Positions 26,523 to 35,912 of a stretch of 64,000 nt of DNA are shown one piece after another. The stretch's first letter is position 1, and the number at the start of each line of letters is the position of its first letter. Source of the stretch: Spirochaetales bacterium (GTDB lineage: Bacteria > Spirochaetota > Leptospiria > Leptospirales > Leptonemataceae). The DNA lies in assembly GCA_024233935.1 (NCBI GenBank), contig JACKOY010000006.1, forward strand, positions 124,001-188,000. The letters run 5' to 3'. Both the position numbers and the translations under genes were made by a program. A model generated the notes under the pieces. It saw only the letters and a program-made list of their open reading frames with translations, was not told the DNA's origin and did not search any database.

Positions 26523-29500
26523 TCAGGCGACCGGGGCTTCGACCCCGCCACGTTTCTGCACGTGCTCCTGCATCCGCATGGCGTGGGGGTTGCCGGGTTC
26601 ATAACTGAGTGCCTTACGCACCATCTTGTCTGCGCGTTTGGTAACGCCCATCGTCAGGTATATATCCGCCAGATGCACCAGGTTCTGCACGTTCTGGGGC
26701 TCACGCAAACGGACACGCTCCCCGAAATCTGCGGCCGCGTCCAGGTCGCGCAACCTCTTGTAGAGAAAACTGGTCAGATACAGCATGTCGGTATCGGCCG
26801 GATTCAAATCTACATACTTCTGGGCAAAAGTGATCGCCCGCGAGTACTCCTTGAGTTTGAAGAGCGTAACCGCGAACTCCTTCATAACGATGGGGCACGA
26901 AGATTGTTGTACGGTCAGCTCGCCAAGCTGGTCAAGGGCGCCCTGCCAGTCTCCGTCGCGGCCCAGCTTGCGCGCAACCTTTACGATTTCTTCCGTCCTG
27001 TCGTCGGCCCCCGCGCGCAGGGCCTGGCGCATGTCCGGTCCGGTATATTCGATGCGCATCAGCGAGAAGTCGTCCGTGATCTCCCCGGAACCCGAGATCA
27101 GCTCGAACATTCGAGTCAAATCGGCGTTGGATTCTTCAACAACGACCAGGAATTGCTGCTCGTCCTCGTTGATGATCCGCTCGCCATCTTCTCTATGACC
27201 CAGCAGCACATCATCTCGCCCGTCCGAACCTGCCACAAAGATGTCGCCCGGGTACAACTGGACGCTCTGAATAAACACGCCGGTGCCCATACCGGTAGTG
27301 CCCAGCTTGCGAAACATGATGTCCTCATCCAGGAAGCTGGCTTTGCCGTCGCGGTACAGTACGGACGAAGGATGCTCTGCATTAAGATAATAGAGAAAAC
27401 CGCTTTCCTCGTCCATGAGGCCGAACACGATCGATATCAGCATGCTGCCATCGAAGCTTTCAAAGATCTTGTGCAGCTCAATAAACGAGTTCTTGAGCCA
27501 CCGTTCCGGGTACACATTCTGGGCGGCGGGAGAAAGCTGGGTTCGGTTCACCATGGATTCAAAGACCGCGCCCAACACCAACGCGCCGCCTGCGCCCTGA
27601 ATCGATTTTCCCATGGCGTCGGCGTTCATGAATACAAGGTACGGCCGGCCCATTAGAATCAGCCGGTGAGCGCTGCAGAGGTCGCCGCCGATTTCGTCAT
27701 GGCGATTACGGAATTCGAATTTCTTTTTCTGGCGGATCAAAAAGTCTACTTCGGCCCGCTCGCCCGTATAGTGGTTGGAGCCCAGGGGGCGCGTGAGCAT
27801 GGCCGTCAGGAAGTAGTCACCATCCTGCTGCGTTTTCAGCTTTTGCACTTCGTCGAGCGTATTCTTGAGTTCGGCCGTGCGTTCTTTGACCTTTTCTTCC
27901 AGGTTTTCCGCATAGTCCCGTAGTTTCTTCTGTGCCGAGCGAATAGAAGCCACCATGCCGTTAAACGAGCGGGACAAGAAACCGATTTCGTCTTCAACTT
28001 TGACAGGCACTTCCACCTGGAGGTCGCCTTCGTTAACGCGGGTTACACCGGAGAGCAGACGTTCCAGAGGAGAAACGAGGGCGCCATAGAAGAACAGCCG
28101 AAAGCCAAGGGCCACGATGATGACAACCGCAAGCAGGATCCAGACGAGCTTATTGGCCGCCTCATGAACAAAATTACGATAGGCGATGTAAGAATACCCG
28201 ACCTCGTAGAGCTTGCCGTCGGCAAGGTCCAGTTGCATAAAACCCACGTAGGGGTCCCGTTCAATGTCCGCGCCCGCGTAGTGCCGGTAATGGCGTTCTC
28301 CGAGGGCTTTCATGGGGCGCAGCATTTCGAGCAGCTCTTCTTTCAGGACCGCTCCTTCGCTTGCGCTGGCCTGAATGCGCTCCAGAAGCACGCTGGCAAA
28401 CGGCCGATAAGCCTCGTCGGGTTTCTCCGAGAAAGGCGTAAGAAAGGCGATCGCCCCTTCGCGAAAATTGGCCTCAGGCACGGCCCGTAGCTTGTTTGTG
28501 CGGTAGGTGATGCGGTTGGAATTGCCATCCAGGCTGGCCATAATCACCGCAGCCCGATCGGTAACATCCGGCGCCAGCTGACTGTTCAGATCGCGGATCG
28601 CGCTTGCGTAGGCGGCAAAATTCGGGTGCGCGCCGTTCAGGATGTTTTCCAGCTGCTCGTCAAATTCAGTGCGTGTCAGATTCTGAATGTCCAGGGCCAT
28701 AATGCGTCCGCGCACGGCGCTGTTCAGAAATTCGGTCCGGAACTCTTCCAGGTGTACATTCACGTCGCTGGTAAACGGACTGACATTCAAAGTCCCATCG
28801 GCCAGAGACAATGTTGCCCGGTACCGCACGTCTTCGGGGCGGTAGTCTTCCGCCGCCAGCACAAGCCGCGTGTCACGACGATGCACCTGATCGTAAGCGC
28901 TCTCTTTATCTTGCAACGTGAAGAGACTGATCGGCACGAGCAGCAGCATGAAAGTCGCCAGGCTGATGCCGACAATCTTCGCCATGAAGGTCGTACGGTC
29001 GGTGGTTGAGTTGATGTACAGGATCGCGAGCGAAAAGAAGCCCACGATGACCGCATTCGTAATCACGATCTGATGAGTGCCGCGGTCGAGGGCGCCATCA
29101 CGGCTTAAGACATTCGTGATGCCCGGAACCAGCGTTCCGATCATGAAAAAAACCGTCATGCCGATGAGCACCCAGCGGCTGCCCTTGTTTCCAATTGCCT
29201 GCGCAACGCCGCAACTGTAGACCACAAACATATTCAGAAGAATCAAAAATCCGACATACTTACTGACCAGGTCCGCGTCAAAATCCCAGTAGTGGCCGTC
29301 AAAGTGATATACGCGTGGCGCATTGAGAGTCACATAAAAGAAGTAACCGGACGCGAGCAGGGTCGTAGAAACCTGCACAATCAGCAGCACCACTGAAAGG
29401 CGCTTGTACTTACGTTGCGGGAATGAAAGCATGTACTGAGTGGCGAATGCCTCTGCCAGCAGCACAAATAGAACCGTGCCCCAACGGTGGAAGGCGGCCA

Positions 29501-29699
29501 GGCTATCGAAGTAGGCAGACGCCAAAACATAAGGTGCGTAGAAGAGCACCATGAACGAAAACAACAGGCCCAGCCACACCGTTGCGCGGCTCTTCTTTTT
29601 GATGTTAAAGAGAAGGAAGGCGATGAAGCCCACAAAGACCGATACAATCAGAGGAGCGAGAGCGAAAAAATTGAAGAAAATACGATCCGCGATAGCCAT
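26523..29699 (-). CDS. Multi-TM sensor serine phosphatase (HAMP, SpoIIE/PP2C, TPR)
   Basis: The 1058-residue protein has seven or more TM helices in the first 270 residues (7TMR-like). An extracytoplasmic region of about 270 residues (contains FTSDVNVHLEEF) precedes a TM near 545. A HAMP domain (PLERLLSGVTRVNEGDLQVEVPVKVEDEIGFLSRSFNGMV) and a coiled coil follow. The SpoIIE-type phosphatase has GGDLCSAH, FMNADAMGKSIQGAGGALVL and VAGSDGRDD acidic metal sites. A C-terminal TPR block has FKLKEYSRAITFAQKYVDLNP. It probably dephosphorylates an anti-sigma antagonist in response to an envelope signal. It is separated from hisF by only 14 bp. Confidence 0.9.
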   Translation of the reverse strand: MAIADRIFFNFFALAPLIVSVFVGFIAFLLFNIKKKSRATVWLGLLFSFMVLFYAPYVLASAYFDSLAAFHRWGTVLFVLLAEAFATQYMLSFPQRKYKRLSVVLLIVQVSTTLLASGYFFYVTLNAPRVYHFDGHYWDFDADLVSKYVGFLILLNMFVVYSCGVAQAIGNKGSRWVLIGMTVFFMIGTLVPGITNVLSRDGALDRGTHQIVITNAVIVGFFSLAILYINSTTDRTTFMAKIVGISLATFMLLLVPISLFTLQDKESAYDQVHRRDTRLVLAAEDYRPEDVRYRATLSLADGTLNVSPFTSDVNVHLEEFRTEFLNSAVRGRIMALDIQNLTRTEFDEQLENILNGAHPNFAAYASAIRDLNSQLAPDVTDRAAVIMASLDGNSNRITYRTNKLRAVPEANFREGAIAFLTPFSEKPDEAYRPFASVLLERIQASASEGAVLKEELLEMLRPMKALGERHYRHYAGADIERDPYVGFMQLDLADGKLYEVGYSYIAYRNFVHEAANKLVWILLAVVIIVALGFRLFFYGALVSPLERLLSGVTRVNEGDLQVEVPVKVEDEIGFLSRSFNGMVASIRSAQKKLRDYAENLEEKVKERTAELKNTLDEVQKLKTQQDGDYFLTAMLTRPLGSNHYTGERAEVDFLIRQKKKFEFRNRHDEIGGDLCSAHRLILMGRPYLVFMNADAMGKSIQGAGGALVLGAVFESMVNRTQLSPAAQNVYPERWLKNSFIELHKIFESFDGSMLISIVFGLMDEESGFLYYLNAEHPSSVLYRDGKASFLDEDIMFRKLGTTGMGTGVFIQSVQLYPGDIFVAGSDGRDDVLLGHREDGERIINEDEQQFLVVVEESNADLTRMFELISGSGEITDDFSLMRIEYTGPDMRQALRAGADDRTEEIVKVARKLGRDGDWQGALDQLGELTVQQSSCPIVMKEFAVTLFKLKEYSRAITFAQKYVDLNPADTDMLYLTSFLYKRLRDLDAAADFGERVRLREPQNVQNLVHLADIYLTMGVTKRADKMVRKALSYEPGNPHAMRMQEHVQKRGGVEAPVA

Positions 29700-29780
29700 T
29701 GGTCTGAACCTGCCCCGCGCCAGTTCATTCGTCAATCAATTGCGGCGCGCCCTCTCATATTAGACGAAAAGATTACCGAT

Positions 29781-30428
29781 TCACGACTCGCCAGTGGCGG
29801 CGATGGCCTCTCGCCGGGAGCGGATGTCCTGCTCCAGCTCCCCCAGCACAGCTTCCAGGGCCCGGCCGTAGCCGCGCACCAGCGCTTCGGGACTGCGACT
29901 TTCCAGCGGAACGCGCCGGGCGTACCGGCGATCGAGCAGGACTTCGCCATTCCGGGTCAAAAGGAAAACGTGCATCTCCAGGACGGCGGCCGGACTGTCT
30001 CGAAAGTCCCCGTAAAGCGCTTCTACTGCTGTTTCCAGCAGCAAACGCGCGCGCAATCGACTGGGGGATCCGAGCACGGCGCGAAACAGGCCGCGATCGT
30101 CCAGCCAGCGACGCGCTTCGCCTTCCAGATTCGAGCCGGGCGCCACCAGAAACTCGTTGTAGAAATCGGCTTCGTATTCGACCTCACCCGTTCGGTACAC
30201 CAGCGGCCGGTCTGAGAAACGCCGCTCCACCTGGAATCGCTGCACCTCGAGGTTCAGGTCTGCGAACAGGGCCGGCCCCTCCCGGGTTTGACGTTCCAGT
30301 TCGATGGCGTAGGACCGTTTCTCCGGGGCAGCCCGCTCCAGCTCCGGCAAGCAGCCCACAACCACGCACATGATGGAAATCAGAGCGCCCATTCGGAGTC
30401 GGGACAGGTTTAGAAAGATTCTCTGCAT
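29781..30428 (-). CDS. ABC transporter auxiliary lipoprotein (PqiC/ABC_trans_aux-like)
   Basis: The 215-residue lipoprotein has a signal ending in VVGC. The body has YAIELERQTR, an LVYRTG-EVEYEADFYNEF region and a C-terminal FLLTRNGEVLLDRRYARRVPLESRS. This layout, and its position 5 bp after mlaD, match the ABC-type transport auxiliary family (PF03886; PqiC, formerly DUF330), which partners MCE proteins in the periplasm. It probably helps the Mla-type system pass phospholipids between membranes. I start at the ATG at 30428; a GTG at 30437 is possible. Confidence 0.8.
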   Translation of the reverse strand: MQRIFLNLSRLRMGALISIMCVVVGCLPELERAAPEKRSYAIELERQTREGPALFADLNLEVQRFQVERRFSDRPLVYRTGEVEYEADFYNEFLVAPGSNLEGEARRWLDDRGLFRAVLGSPSRLRARLLLETAVEALYGDFRDSPAAVLEMHVFLLTRNGEVLLDRRYARRVPLESRSPEALVRGYGRALEAVLGELEQDIRSRREAIAATGES

Positions 30429-30433
30429 GAATA

Positions 30434-31384
30434 TCACCGATCAATGCTGGAGCGAGCCGGCGCTTCCCCGAAGAGGATTAAGGAAGGATACCGTTTTGCG
30501 TTTTCCGTGATCTCGCGCATGTCCTGAGAAGCCGCGCGCATGTTTTCAACAGTTTCATTGATTTGAGACTCGTTCGACGCGATCACATTGTCCAGCCGCT
30601 CCATGGCGGTGGTCACGCTGGACAGGGTCTGGTTGATGCGTTCCGGAGTTTCCTGCAGTTCCGGGTTCGACGTGATCTGCTGCAACTCTTCGTTGGTCCG
30701 ACGCAGCTCCCGTAAGAGCAAAGTCGCCTCCCGGGATAGGCCCGGAAGATTGGCTTCTTCCATAGAAGAGGTGAACACGCCCATCATGCGATCCAGATCG
30801 CGGGTCAGACGCGCTACGGCGGCAGGGTCCACCTCCTCCACCAGGCTATCCACCGCAGAACTCAGACGGCTGATGGTGCTTGCCGCGGACGGAACGTAGG
30901 TCGTTTCGGGCTTCCAGGAAATCTCGAGGGGCGGATAGCGCTCGGGCGGCAAATAGTCCACTTCCAGATATGCCTGCCCGGTCAGGCCCTGGGCAGCCAG
31001 ACGAACCCGCAGTCCGTCTTCAATCATCTTCCTGAGGATCTCGTCGGTGTCTTCTCCGCCCCCGGCAAGACCGCCGAAACCCCGTGGAAGACTCATACGC
31101 ACAATCACATACCGACCCAATTCGTAGTATTCGTCGCTCGCAGGGTCCAGATCATAACTGTTACGAACGAAATCAATCTGCTGGACCACGCCAATTTGAA
31201 CGCCCCGGTGCTTCACCGGGGAACCGACGTCCAGGCCCTGCACCGATTCGTCCAGGTAGGTTTCCATGTAGACCGGTTGTCGAAAAAAGACGCCCACGCC
31301 CAGCACGACCAGGGCTGCCAATCCAAGCCCCACCGCGACCAGCACAAACAGGCCTAACTTAAAATAGCTACCGCGTCGCTTCAT
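30434..31384 (-). CDS. mlaD: MCE/MlaD family phospholipid-binding protein
   Basis: The 316-residue protein has an N-terminal TM (YFKLGLFVLVAVGLGLAALVVLG), then the MCE domain (about 38-140) with VKHRGVQIGVVQQI and GLRVRLAAQGLTGQAYLEVD. The last 150 residues form a long coiled coil with repeated acidic and polar heptads (EELQQITSNPELQET), as in MCE proteins that build a periplasmic tunnel. It binds lipid and links the inner-membrane complex to the outer membrane. It overlaps the ATPase gene by an ATGA. Confidence 0.9.
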   Translation of the reverse strand: MKRRGSYFKLGLFVLVAVGLGLAALVVLGVGVFFRQPVYMETYLDESVQGLDVGSPVKHRGVQIGVVQQIDFVRNSYDLDPASDEYYELGRYVIVRMSLPRGFGGLAGGGEDTDEILRKMIEDGLRVRLAAQGLTGQAYLEVDYLPPERYPPLEISWKPETTYVPSAASTISRLSSAVDSLVEEVDPAAVARLTRDLDRMMGVFTSSMEEANLPGLSREATLLLRELRRTNEELQQITSNPELQETPERINQTLSSVTTAMERLDNVIASNESQINETVENMRAASQDMREITENAKRYPSLILFGEAPARSSIDR

Positions 31385-32175
31385 GATTCCGCCTCCGTGC
31401 CAGGCCCGGCGCCAATGGCCGCCGCCTCGCGGTGAAAAAACTGATGCACCCAGGGGTGTTTGCTCTCATCTCGCAGGCGCGCTGGATCGCCCTCTGCGAT
31501 GATGCCGCGGGTGCGCTTATCGAGCATGATGACCCGATCTGCAATTGCAAAAATACTCGGTAACTCGTGGGTCACGATCACAAAGGTGATGCCCAGATCG
31601 CGCGAGAGATGCAGAACCAATCGATCCAATTCTGCGCTCGTGATTGGGTCCAGGCCCGCCGAGGGTTCATCGAGAAAAAGAATGGAAGGATCCAGGGCCA
31701 TGGCGCGCGCGATCGCCGCCCGTTTTTTCATGCCCCCGCTCAACTCTTCCGGCATGTGCTCGGCAAAGGCTGCCAGGCCCACCAGGCCCAGCTTCATACG
31801 GGCAATCAGTTCGGTGGCGCTGTCGGGAAGTTTAGTGAACTCGACCAGGGGCAGCCGCACGTTATCGAGCACGTTCATGGAGCCAAACAGCGCGCCTTGT
31901 TGGTACATGACTCCGAATTGACGCAGGATAGCCAGACGCTCTTCACCCCAGGAAGTCACGATGTCCTGGCCCCGAAAGCGCACGGCGCCGTCCATTGGTG
32001 GGTACAAACCAATCATATGCTTGAGCAGGGTGCTCTTTCCGCAGCCCGATCCCCCCAGGATGACAAAAACCTCACCGGACTGCACGTCGAAGTTCAACCG
32101 ATCCAGCACGACCGCACCGTGGTAGCCGGCGGTCAGGTTGCGCACCTCAATCACTGTTTCGTGACTCTGCTCCAC
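31381..32175 (-). CDS. mlaF: Mla-type ABC transporter ATPase
   Basis: Walker A is GGSGCGKSTLL, the signature is LSGGMKKRAAIARAMA (with the MKKR insert characteristic of MlaF/Ttg2A), and Walker B is ILFLDEPSAGLDP, with a VTHELPSIFAI switch histidine. The start is a GTG. It powers phospholipid transport with MlaE and MlaD. The permease MlaE is usually next to mlaF, but no candidate is found within 10 kb either side in this window. Expression is with mlaD and the auxiliary lipoprotein as one unit. Confidence 0.92.
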   Translation of the reverse strand: MEQSHETVIEVRNLTAGYHGAVVLDRLNFDVQSGEVFVILGGSGCGKSTLLKHMIGLYPPMDGAVRFRGQDIVTSWGEERLAILRQFGVMYQQGALFGSMNVLDNVRLPLVEFTKLPDSATELIARMKLGLVGLAAFAEHMPEELSGGMKKRAAIARAMALDPSILFLDEPSAGLDPITSAELDRLVLHLSRDLGITFVIVTHELPSIFAIADRVIMLDKRTRGIIAEGDPARLRDESKHPWVHQFFHREAAAIGAGPGTEAES

Positions 32176-32289
32176 TTCGATCCACCCGAGGGCTTGCGGG
32201 ACCGCGCATCCAGCGTTCGCGGCTGTCGCTCTTAAGACTGTAATGAGTATCGGGCCGGCAGGACTCTGAATTCAGAGGCAGCCCGGGAA

Positions 32290-32583
32290 TCAGGGGGCAG
32301 AGCCAGCGGCCAGACCATCAATGATCCCGGCCAATTCCAGGTCACGCGACGTAAGACCGCCCACGTCGTGGCTCACAAGATCGATCGTGACCCGGTTGTA
32401 AACATTGGACCATTCGGGGTGGTGATCCATCTTTTCCGCCGCCAGGGCAACGCCGGTCATAAAGCCAAAAGCCGCCCGAAAGTCCGCAAACTTGAACTCG
32501 CGATGCAGCTTGCCCTGCTCTACTTTCCAGGCGGGCAGTTGCCTCAGGGCTTTTTCCACCTGGGCTGCGTCGAGTTTTGACAT
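32290..32583 (-). CDS. phhB: Pterin-4a-carbinolamine dehydratase
   Basis: The 97-residue product starts at an ATG with GGAGG five bases upstream. [43 protein letters not shown] is the conserved core, with the H-H-P-E and late His active-site residues of DCoH/PhhB enzymes (limited here to naming; core at about 40-80). It dehydrates 4a-hydroxy-tetrahydropterin produced by aromatic amino acid hydroxylases. No hydroxylase is seen nearby. It lies on the same strand as, and upstream of, the Mla genes, with a 114-bp gap. Confidence 0.93.
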   Translation of the reverse strand: MSKLDAAQVEKALRQLPAWKVEQGKLHREFKFADFRAAFGFMTGVALAAEKMDHHPEWSNVYNRVTIDLVSHDVGGLTSRDLELAGIIDGLAAGSAP

Positions 32584-32790
32584 GGAGGCCTCCAGACTAC
32601 ATTTCATGCGGGCTGCGGCACGCGAATCATAGAATGGAGCGCGGCGCTTCGGAACACAAGCCCTTCTGGTTCCACCGAAGAGAGCTGCACCTGGCAATTT
32701 GGCGGCCGTAGCGCTGACATAGATCATGCCCGACCAGACCGAGAAGGCATATACTGGGGGCACTTCGATAGTTGGGTTTCGGGAGGATCC

Positions 32791-33248
32791 ATGCAGCTCG
32801 TGAGTTCGGCCTTCGGGCCCGGAGATCAGATCCCAGGCGCTACTGCTGCGACGGGGATGACCTATCGATCCCACTTTCGTGGTCCGGGCTACCGGATGGG
32901 ACCCGGAGCATTGCCATCATTATGGACGATCCTGACGCCCCGGTGGGCACGTGGCTGCACTGGATGCTATGGGACCTGGACTCTCAGGTATGCTCGCTGC
33001 CGGAGGGTGTGCCCCGAAACCCGGAAGGGCCGGCCGGTTCCATCCAGGGTCTGAACGATTTCGGTCGACCGGGTTATGGCGGCCCCTGCCCGCCCCGCGG
33101 CACCCATCGGTATTTCATTCGCGTGTACGCCCTGGATGCACCGCTTCAGTTGGGGCCGCGCTCGGATCGCAGTATTCTGGAAGCGGCGATGCAGGACCAC
33201 CTGCTTGATAGCGCAGGCCTCATGGGAATCTACACGCGCCGCAATTGA
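32791..33248 (+). pseudogene. YbhB/PEBP-family (Raf kinase inhibitor-like) protein with apparent one-base deletion
   Basis: An ATG with an excellent GGGAGGA upstream starts [15 protein letters not shown], the normal N-terminus of bacterial PEBP proteins, then runs off frame. A second frame picks up at once with [31 protein letters not shown] and HRYFIRVYALD, the ligand-pocket segments of the family, and continues to the natural end at 33248. Restoring one C in the CCC at 32832-32834 joins both into about 153 residues of a complete protein. The family binds small anions or phospholipids; its bacterial role is poorly known. Confidence 0.85.
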
Positions 33249-33273
33249 GAGATGGACCGCCGGGACGACGCCA

Positions 33274-33648
33274 CTATCCCTGACTGCTGCGGGCGATAAA
33301 AAAGAGCCCCACCATCACCAGCGCAATGCCGAAGAGGCGTTCTGTCGTCATGCGTTCGCCGGCATAGAATCCGTACAGAATCACAATCACGTAACCGAGC
33401 GAAACAAAAGGTCGTGCGAAAGACAGATCCGAACGGCTGAGCACACCCAGCCACATAAAGAAGCTCACTCCGTAGCAGGCCAGGGCGGTGAGCATCTGCC
33501 AGGAAAAAACGGCCCCCATAAAAAAGCGCATCGCCACTCCAATATCGTCCACGCCGGGGAACTCGCCCACCGTACGCATGGCCTCTTTCATGAGCACCTG
33601 GGCTACCGCCCCGAGCACAACCGACAGAATAAGAAAAAACCAGACCAT
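33274..33648 (-). CDS. Small multidrug resistance-like / EamA-type membrane protein
   Basis: From the ATG at 33648 the product is 124 residues with four TM helices: VWFFLILSVVLGAVAQVLMKEAM, MLTALACYGVSFFMWLGVL, FVSLGYVIVILYG and GIALVMVGLFFIA. The GAVAQVLMKEAM start and LSFARPFVSLGYVIV segment are typical of the drug/metabolite transporter superfamily (SMR or ArnE/F-type). Half-size transporters of this kind dimerise. The substrate is unknown. A start at 33672 (ATG) would add eight residues. Confidence 0.8.
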   Translation of the reverse strand: MVWFFLILSVVLGAVAQVLMKEAMRTVGEFPGVDDIGVAMRFFMGAVFSWQMLTALACYGVSFFMWLGVLSRSDLSFARPFVSLGYVIVILYGFYAGERMTTERLFGIALVMVGLFFIARSSQG

Positions 33649-33726
33649 CCTAGCGGCCCCCCGCAAGCACATTCTCGGCCGATGAACGCGGACCGCCCAT
33701 CTGCCGCACAAAACAAACGCAAGCGA

Positions 33727-34320
33727 TCACGGAGTCGAGCTCCCCTCTGCGGCCGGCAGTCGATTTTCCAGTTCGACCAAAAAGGCAATCAAGGCATCCT
33801 CCAGCATCGCATCCATCACTTCCGTGAAGCGTTCTTCCGGGACCCGGGCCTGCACGGCCCGTTCAAAATCGAGCACAGGTTGTGTCTGCCCGGAAAGAGT
33901 CGCCAGCAGATTGAGTCGCATGTCCACCACACCCCGCTCCCGGGACTGGGGAGTCTGAATGAATTCCTGAGGCGGCGTCCAGGTGAGTTCCAGAGTGGGA
34001 GCGCGTACTTCCAATCGCAATCCGTCGGAGCTGGCCGACGCCCTGTAGCCGCGCCGGGAAACCAGCGCCTCCAGACCGGGCCCAAGCAGATCCGCCAGGC
34101 TTCCCGTTTCGTTCTTCAGAGTATTTGCAAAGAAGCGTGAAATCGTAACCGCACGGGCAAACGATTTGGTGTGCATGGATTCTCCGGAAAAAACGATCAT
34201 GAGCGTCGGAGCATCGTCAGACAACGGAACCGGTTCTGGTTCCGGGAGCGGTCCCACCGAAAGGCGAGCACAGCCCAGCGCAAGTAGAGTCCCGGCAATG
34301 CACGCCCTCATCTTTGTCAT
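33727..34320 (-). CDS. Putative lipoprotein, unknown function
   Basis: The 197-residue product begins with a signal ending LALGC, a lipobox. The rest has TLMIVFSGES, TLELTWTPP and a helical C-terminus (FTEVMDAMLEDALIAFLVELE). It resembles small envelope lipoproteins of LptE- or DUF4136-type size but I cannot make a firm match. Its ATG overlaps the stop of the upstream gene (34317-34320), so the two are translationally coupled and probably work together. Confidence 0.6.
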   Translation of the reverse strand: MTKMRACIAGTLLALGCARLSVGPLPEPEPVPLSDDAPTLMIVFSGESMHTKSFARAVTISRFFANTLKNETGSLADLLGPGLEALVSRRGYRASASSDGLRLEVRAPTLELTWTPPQEFIQTPQSRERGVVDMRLNLLATLSGQTQPVLDFERAVQARVPEERFTEVMDAMLEDALIAFLVELENRLPAAEGSSTP

Positions 34321-35039
34321 TGGCGCTCAATCCCCACGCAGACCAGAGATGTGACCTCCTGGTTTTCGTAAGTGCCATCGGCCAGCATTGCATGAAATTC
34401 ACGCAGGGTTGGACGCAGGCTCTCCCACTCGCTGTGAACGAACAAGCGATCACCCTCCACACATTCGAGGGTCTGCAGCCAGGGACGCCAGTCCTCGACC
34501 AATCCGGCCGGAAACCAGGATCGGACAGGAAAGGTCAGCTGGCCCTCGTGCAGAACCGCAACCGGAGGAAGACCGGCCGCGCAAATTTCGAGGTACGCGA
34601 ACTGGCCGTCTTCTGGGTCCCCCTCGCCTTCGGGCGGACGCGCGTGAACTTCGACCAGGACCGCCTTCAGAATCGCTCCGCCGTCGGTGGCAATGCGACC
34701 GAGGTCCGTAAGCAATTCCACAACATTACGCCGGGGGTCTGCGCTGTCGCGCATCAGGAAAGTCTCCCAATGAACGGCATCTCCCAGAGGCGTGGGCGGA
34801 GCCAGCACGCCGCCGCCCTTCAGCCCGGGGCTGAACCGGGCCAGAAGCACACGCAGGCGCGTGTCATCAATCGAGCGCACGACCACCACTTCCCAGAGAT
34901 ACGGTTCGTGCTCAAAAAATATCAGCTGTCCGTCAAACTGGTCCACCGGAATGGGCACCGCGCTCTGACCGCCACGCAACCCGACCCGGCATATCCAGGG
35001 CCCGCAGGCAAACTGCAGATTGATAGTTTTCGCAGGCAT
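34317..35039 (-). CDS. Unknown soluble protein
   Basis: The ATG at 35039 gives 240 residues. The product is predicted soluble, without signal or TM. Segments include GQLIFFEHEPYLWEVVVVRS, VHWETFLMRDSADPRRN and HSEWESLRPTLREFHAMLADG. No family is recognised. It is divergent from mqnA (108 bp apart by the start codons chosen) and coupled to the lipoprotein downstream. It may be cytoplasmic while its partner is exported, which is unusual for a coupled pair. Confidence 0.55.
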   Translation of the reverse strand: MPAKTINLQFACGPWICRVGLRGGQSAVPIPVDQFDGQLIFFEHEPYLWEVVVVRSIDDTRLRVLLARFSPGLKGGGVLAPPTPLGDAVHWETFLMRDSADPRRNVVELLTDLGRIATDGGAILKAVLVEVHARPPEGEGDPEDGQFAYLEICAAGLPPVAVLHEGQLTFPVRSWFPAGLVEDWRPWLQTLECVEGDRLFVHSEWESLRPTLREFHAMLADGTYENQEVTSLVCVGIERQ

Positions 35040-35147
35040 TCGATGGGCTCTCTGGACTCTCTCCCGGGGCCTGCACCTTCGCAAACCGTTTTTGGCCCGG
35101 TATCGTTCCTGGATTGCGTGTCAGGGGGGGGCCTGGCACCCTGGTGC

Positions 35148-35912
35148 ATGCGACTGGGCCTGGTGCCGTATCTGAATGCGCGACCGCTGGATTACGGATT
35201 TCGCGCGCGCGCCCCGATGGACGCGCAACTGCAGCTTTTGGAGGCTTCACCGTCCCGCCTGTGCCAGGACCTGCTTTCCGGGAAGCTCGATGCCGCACTG
35301 ATCAGCTCGGTCGAATGCCTGCGAAACCGGGATCGGCTACGTTATTGCCGGGCAGTGGGAGTCTGCGCCCGCGATCGCGTGGAGTCGATTCTGTATTTTC
35401 GCCGGCGCCCCAAACGTTTTTCGGACGCGGTTGCCGGCAAGGTCTTTGTAGACGACGCATCGCGCACATCAATCGCCCTCCTGGAGCTGCTCTTGAAGCG
35501 CGCGTTCGGAAAGGTGCCCATCTTTGAAAAAAGGCCGGCGTCTACCATTGCTCCGGGCCTCGGACCGGACGATGCGGGTCTTTTGATCGGCGATCCGGCG
35601 CTGCGTTTTGCGGCCTCGGCAGACATCGACGAATATGAAATCCGGGATCTCGCGGGCTGGTGGCATGAAACCGAAGGCCTCCCTTTCGTTTTTGCTCTGT
35701 GGGCCTTCGCCCCCGACCTCGATCTTCCGGACGCTTTCTTTCTGGACTCGCTCCAGATGGGCGAAGAGCACATTTCGGAGATCGCGAACCAGTCCGGCCT
35801 CGGAGATGCGAAACGCTATCTCACCGAGACACTGCATTACCGCCTGGACGAAGACGACCACGCTGCTCTTCAGCGCTTCCACGACGCCCTCCAGGCGGAG
35901 GAGCTCTTGTAA
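35148..35912 (+). CDS. mqnA: Chorismate dehydratase (futalosine-pathway menaquinone synthesis)
   Basis: From the ATG at 35148 the product is 254 residues and starts MRLGLVPYLNARPLDYG, the MqnA/MqnD-family start. Further segments match: SGKLDAALISSVECLRN, VFVDDASRTSIALLELLLKR, DAGLLIGDPALRF and GLPFVFALWAFAP. It converts chorismate to 3-enolpyruvyl-benzoate. The prenyltransferase and ubiX genes at 36670-38165 support this pathway. An in-frame ATG at 35043 would add a 35-residue leader that does not look conserved. Confidence 0.88.
   Translation: MRLGLVPYLNARPLDYGFRARAPMDAQLQLLEASPSRLCQDLLSGKLDAALISSVECLRNRDRLRYCRAVGVCARDRVESILYFRRRPKRFSDAVAGKVFVDDASRTSIALLELLLKRAFGKVPIFEKRPASTIAPGLGPDDAGLLIGDPALRFAASADIDEYEIRDLAGWWHETEGLPFVFALWAFAPDLDLPDAFFLDSLQMGEEHISEIANQSGLGDAKRYLTETLHYRLDEDDHAALQRFHDALQAEELL

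Noticed and set aside
35821..35910. Extra C-terminal part of the lipoprotein overlapping mqnA
   Set aside because: Arg/Gly-rich and antisense to conserved mqnA sequence; the true end is probably earlier.
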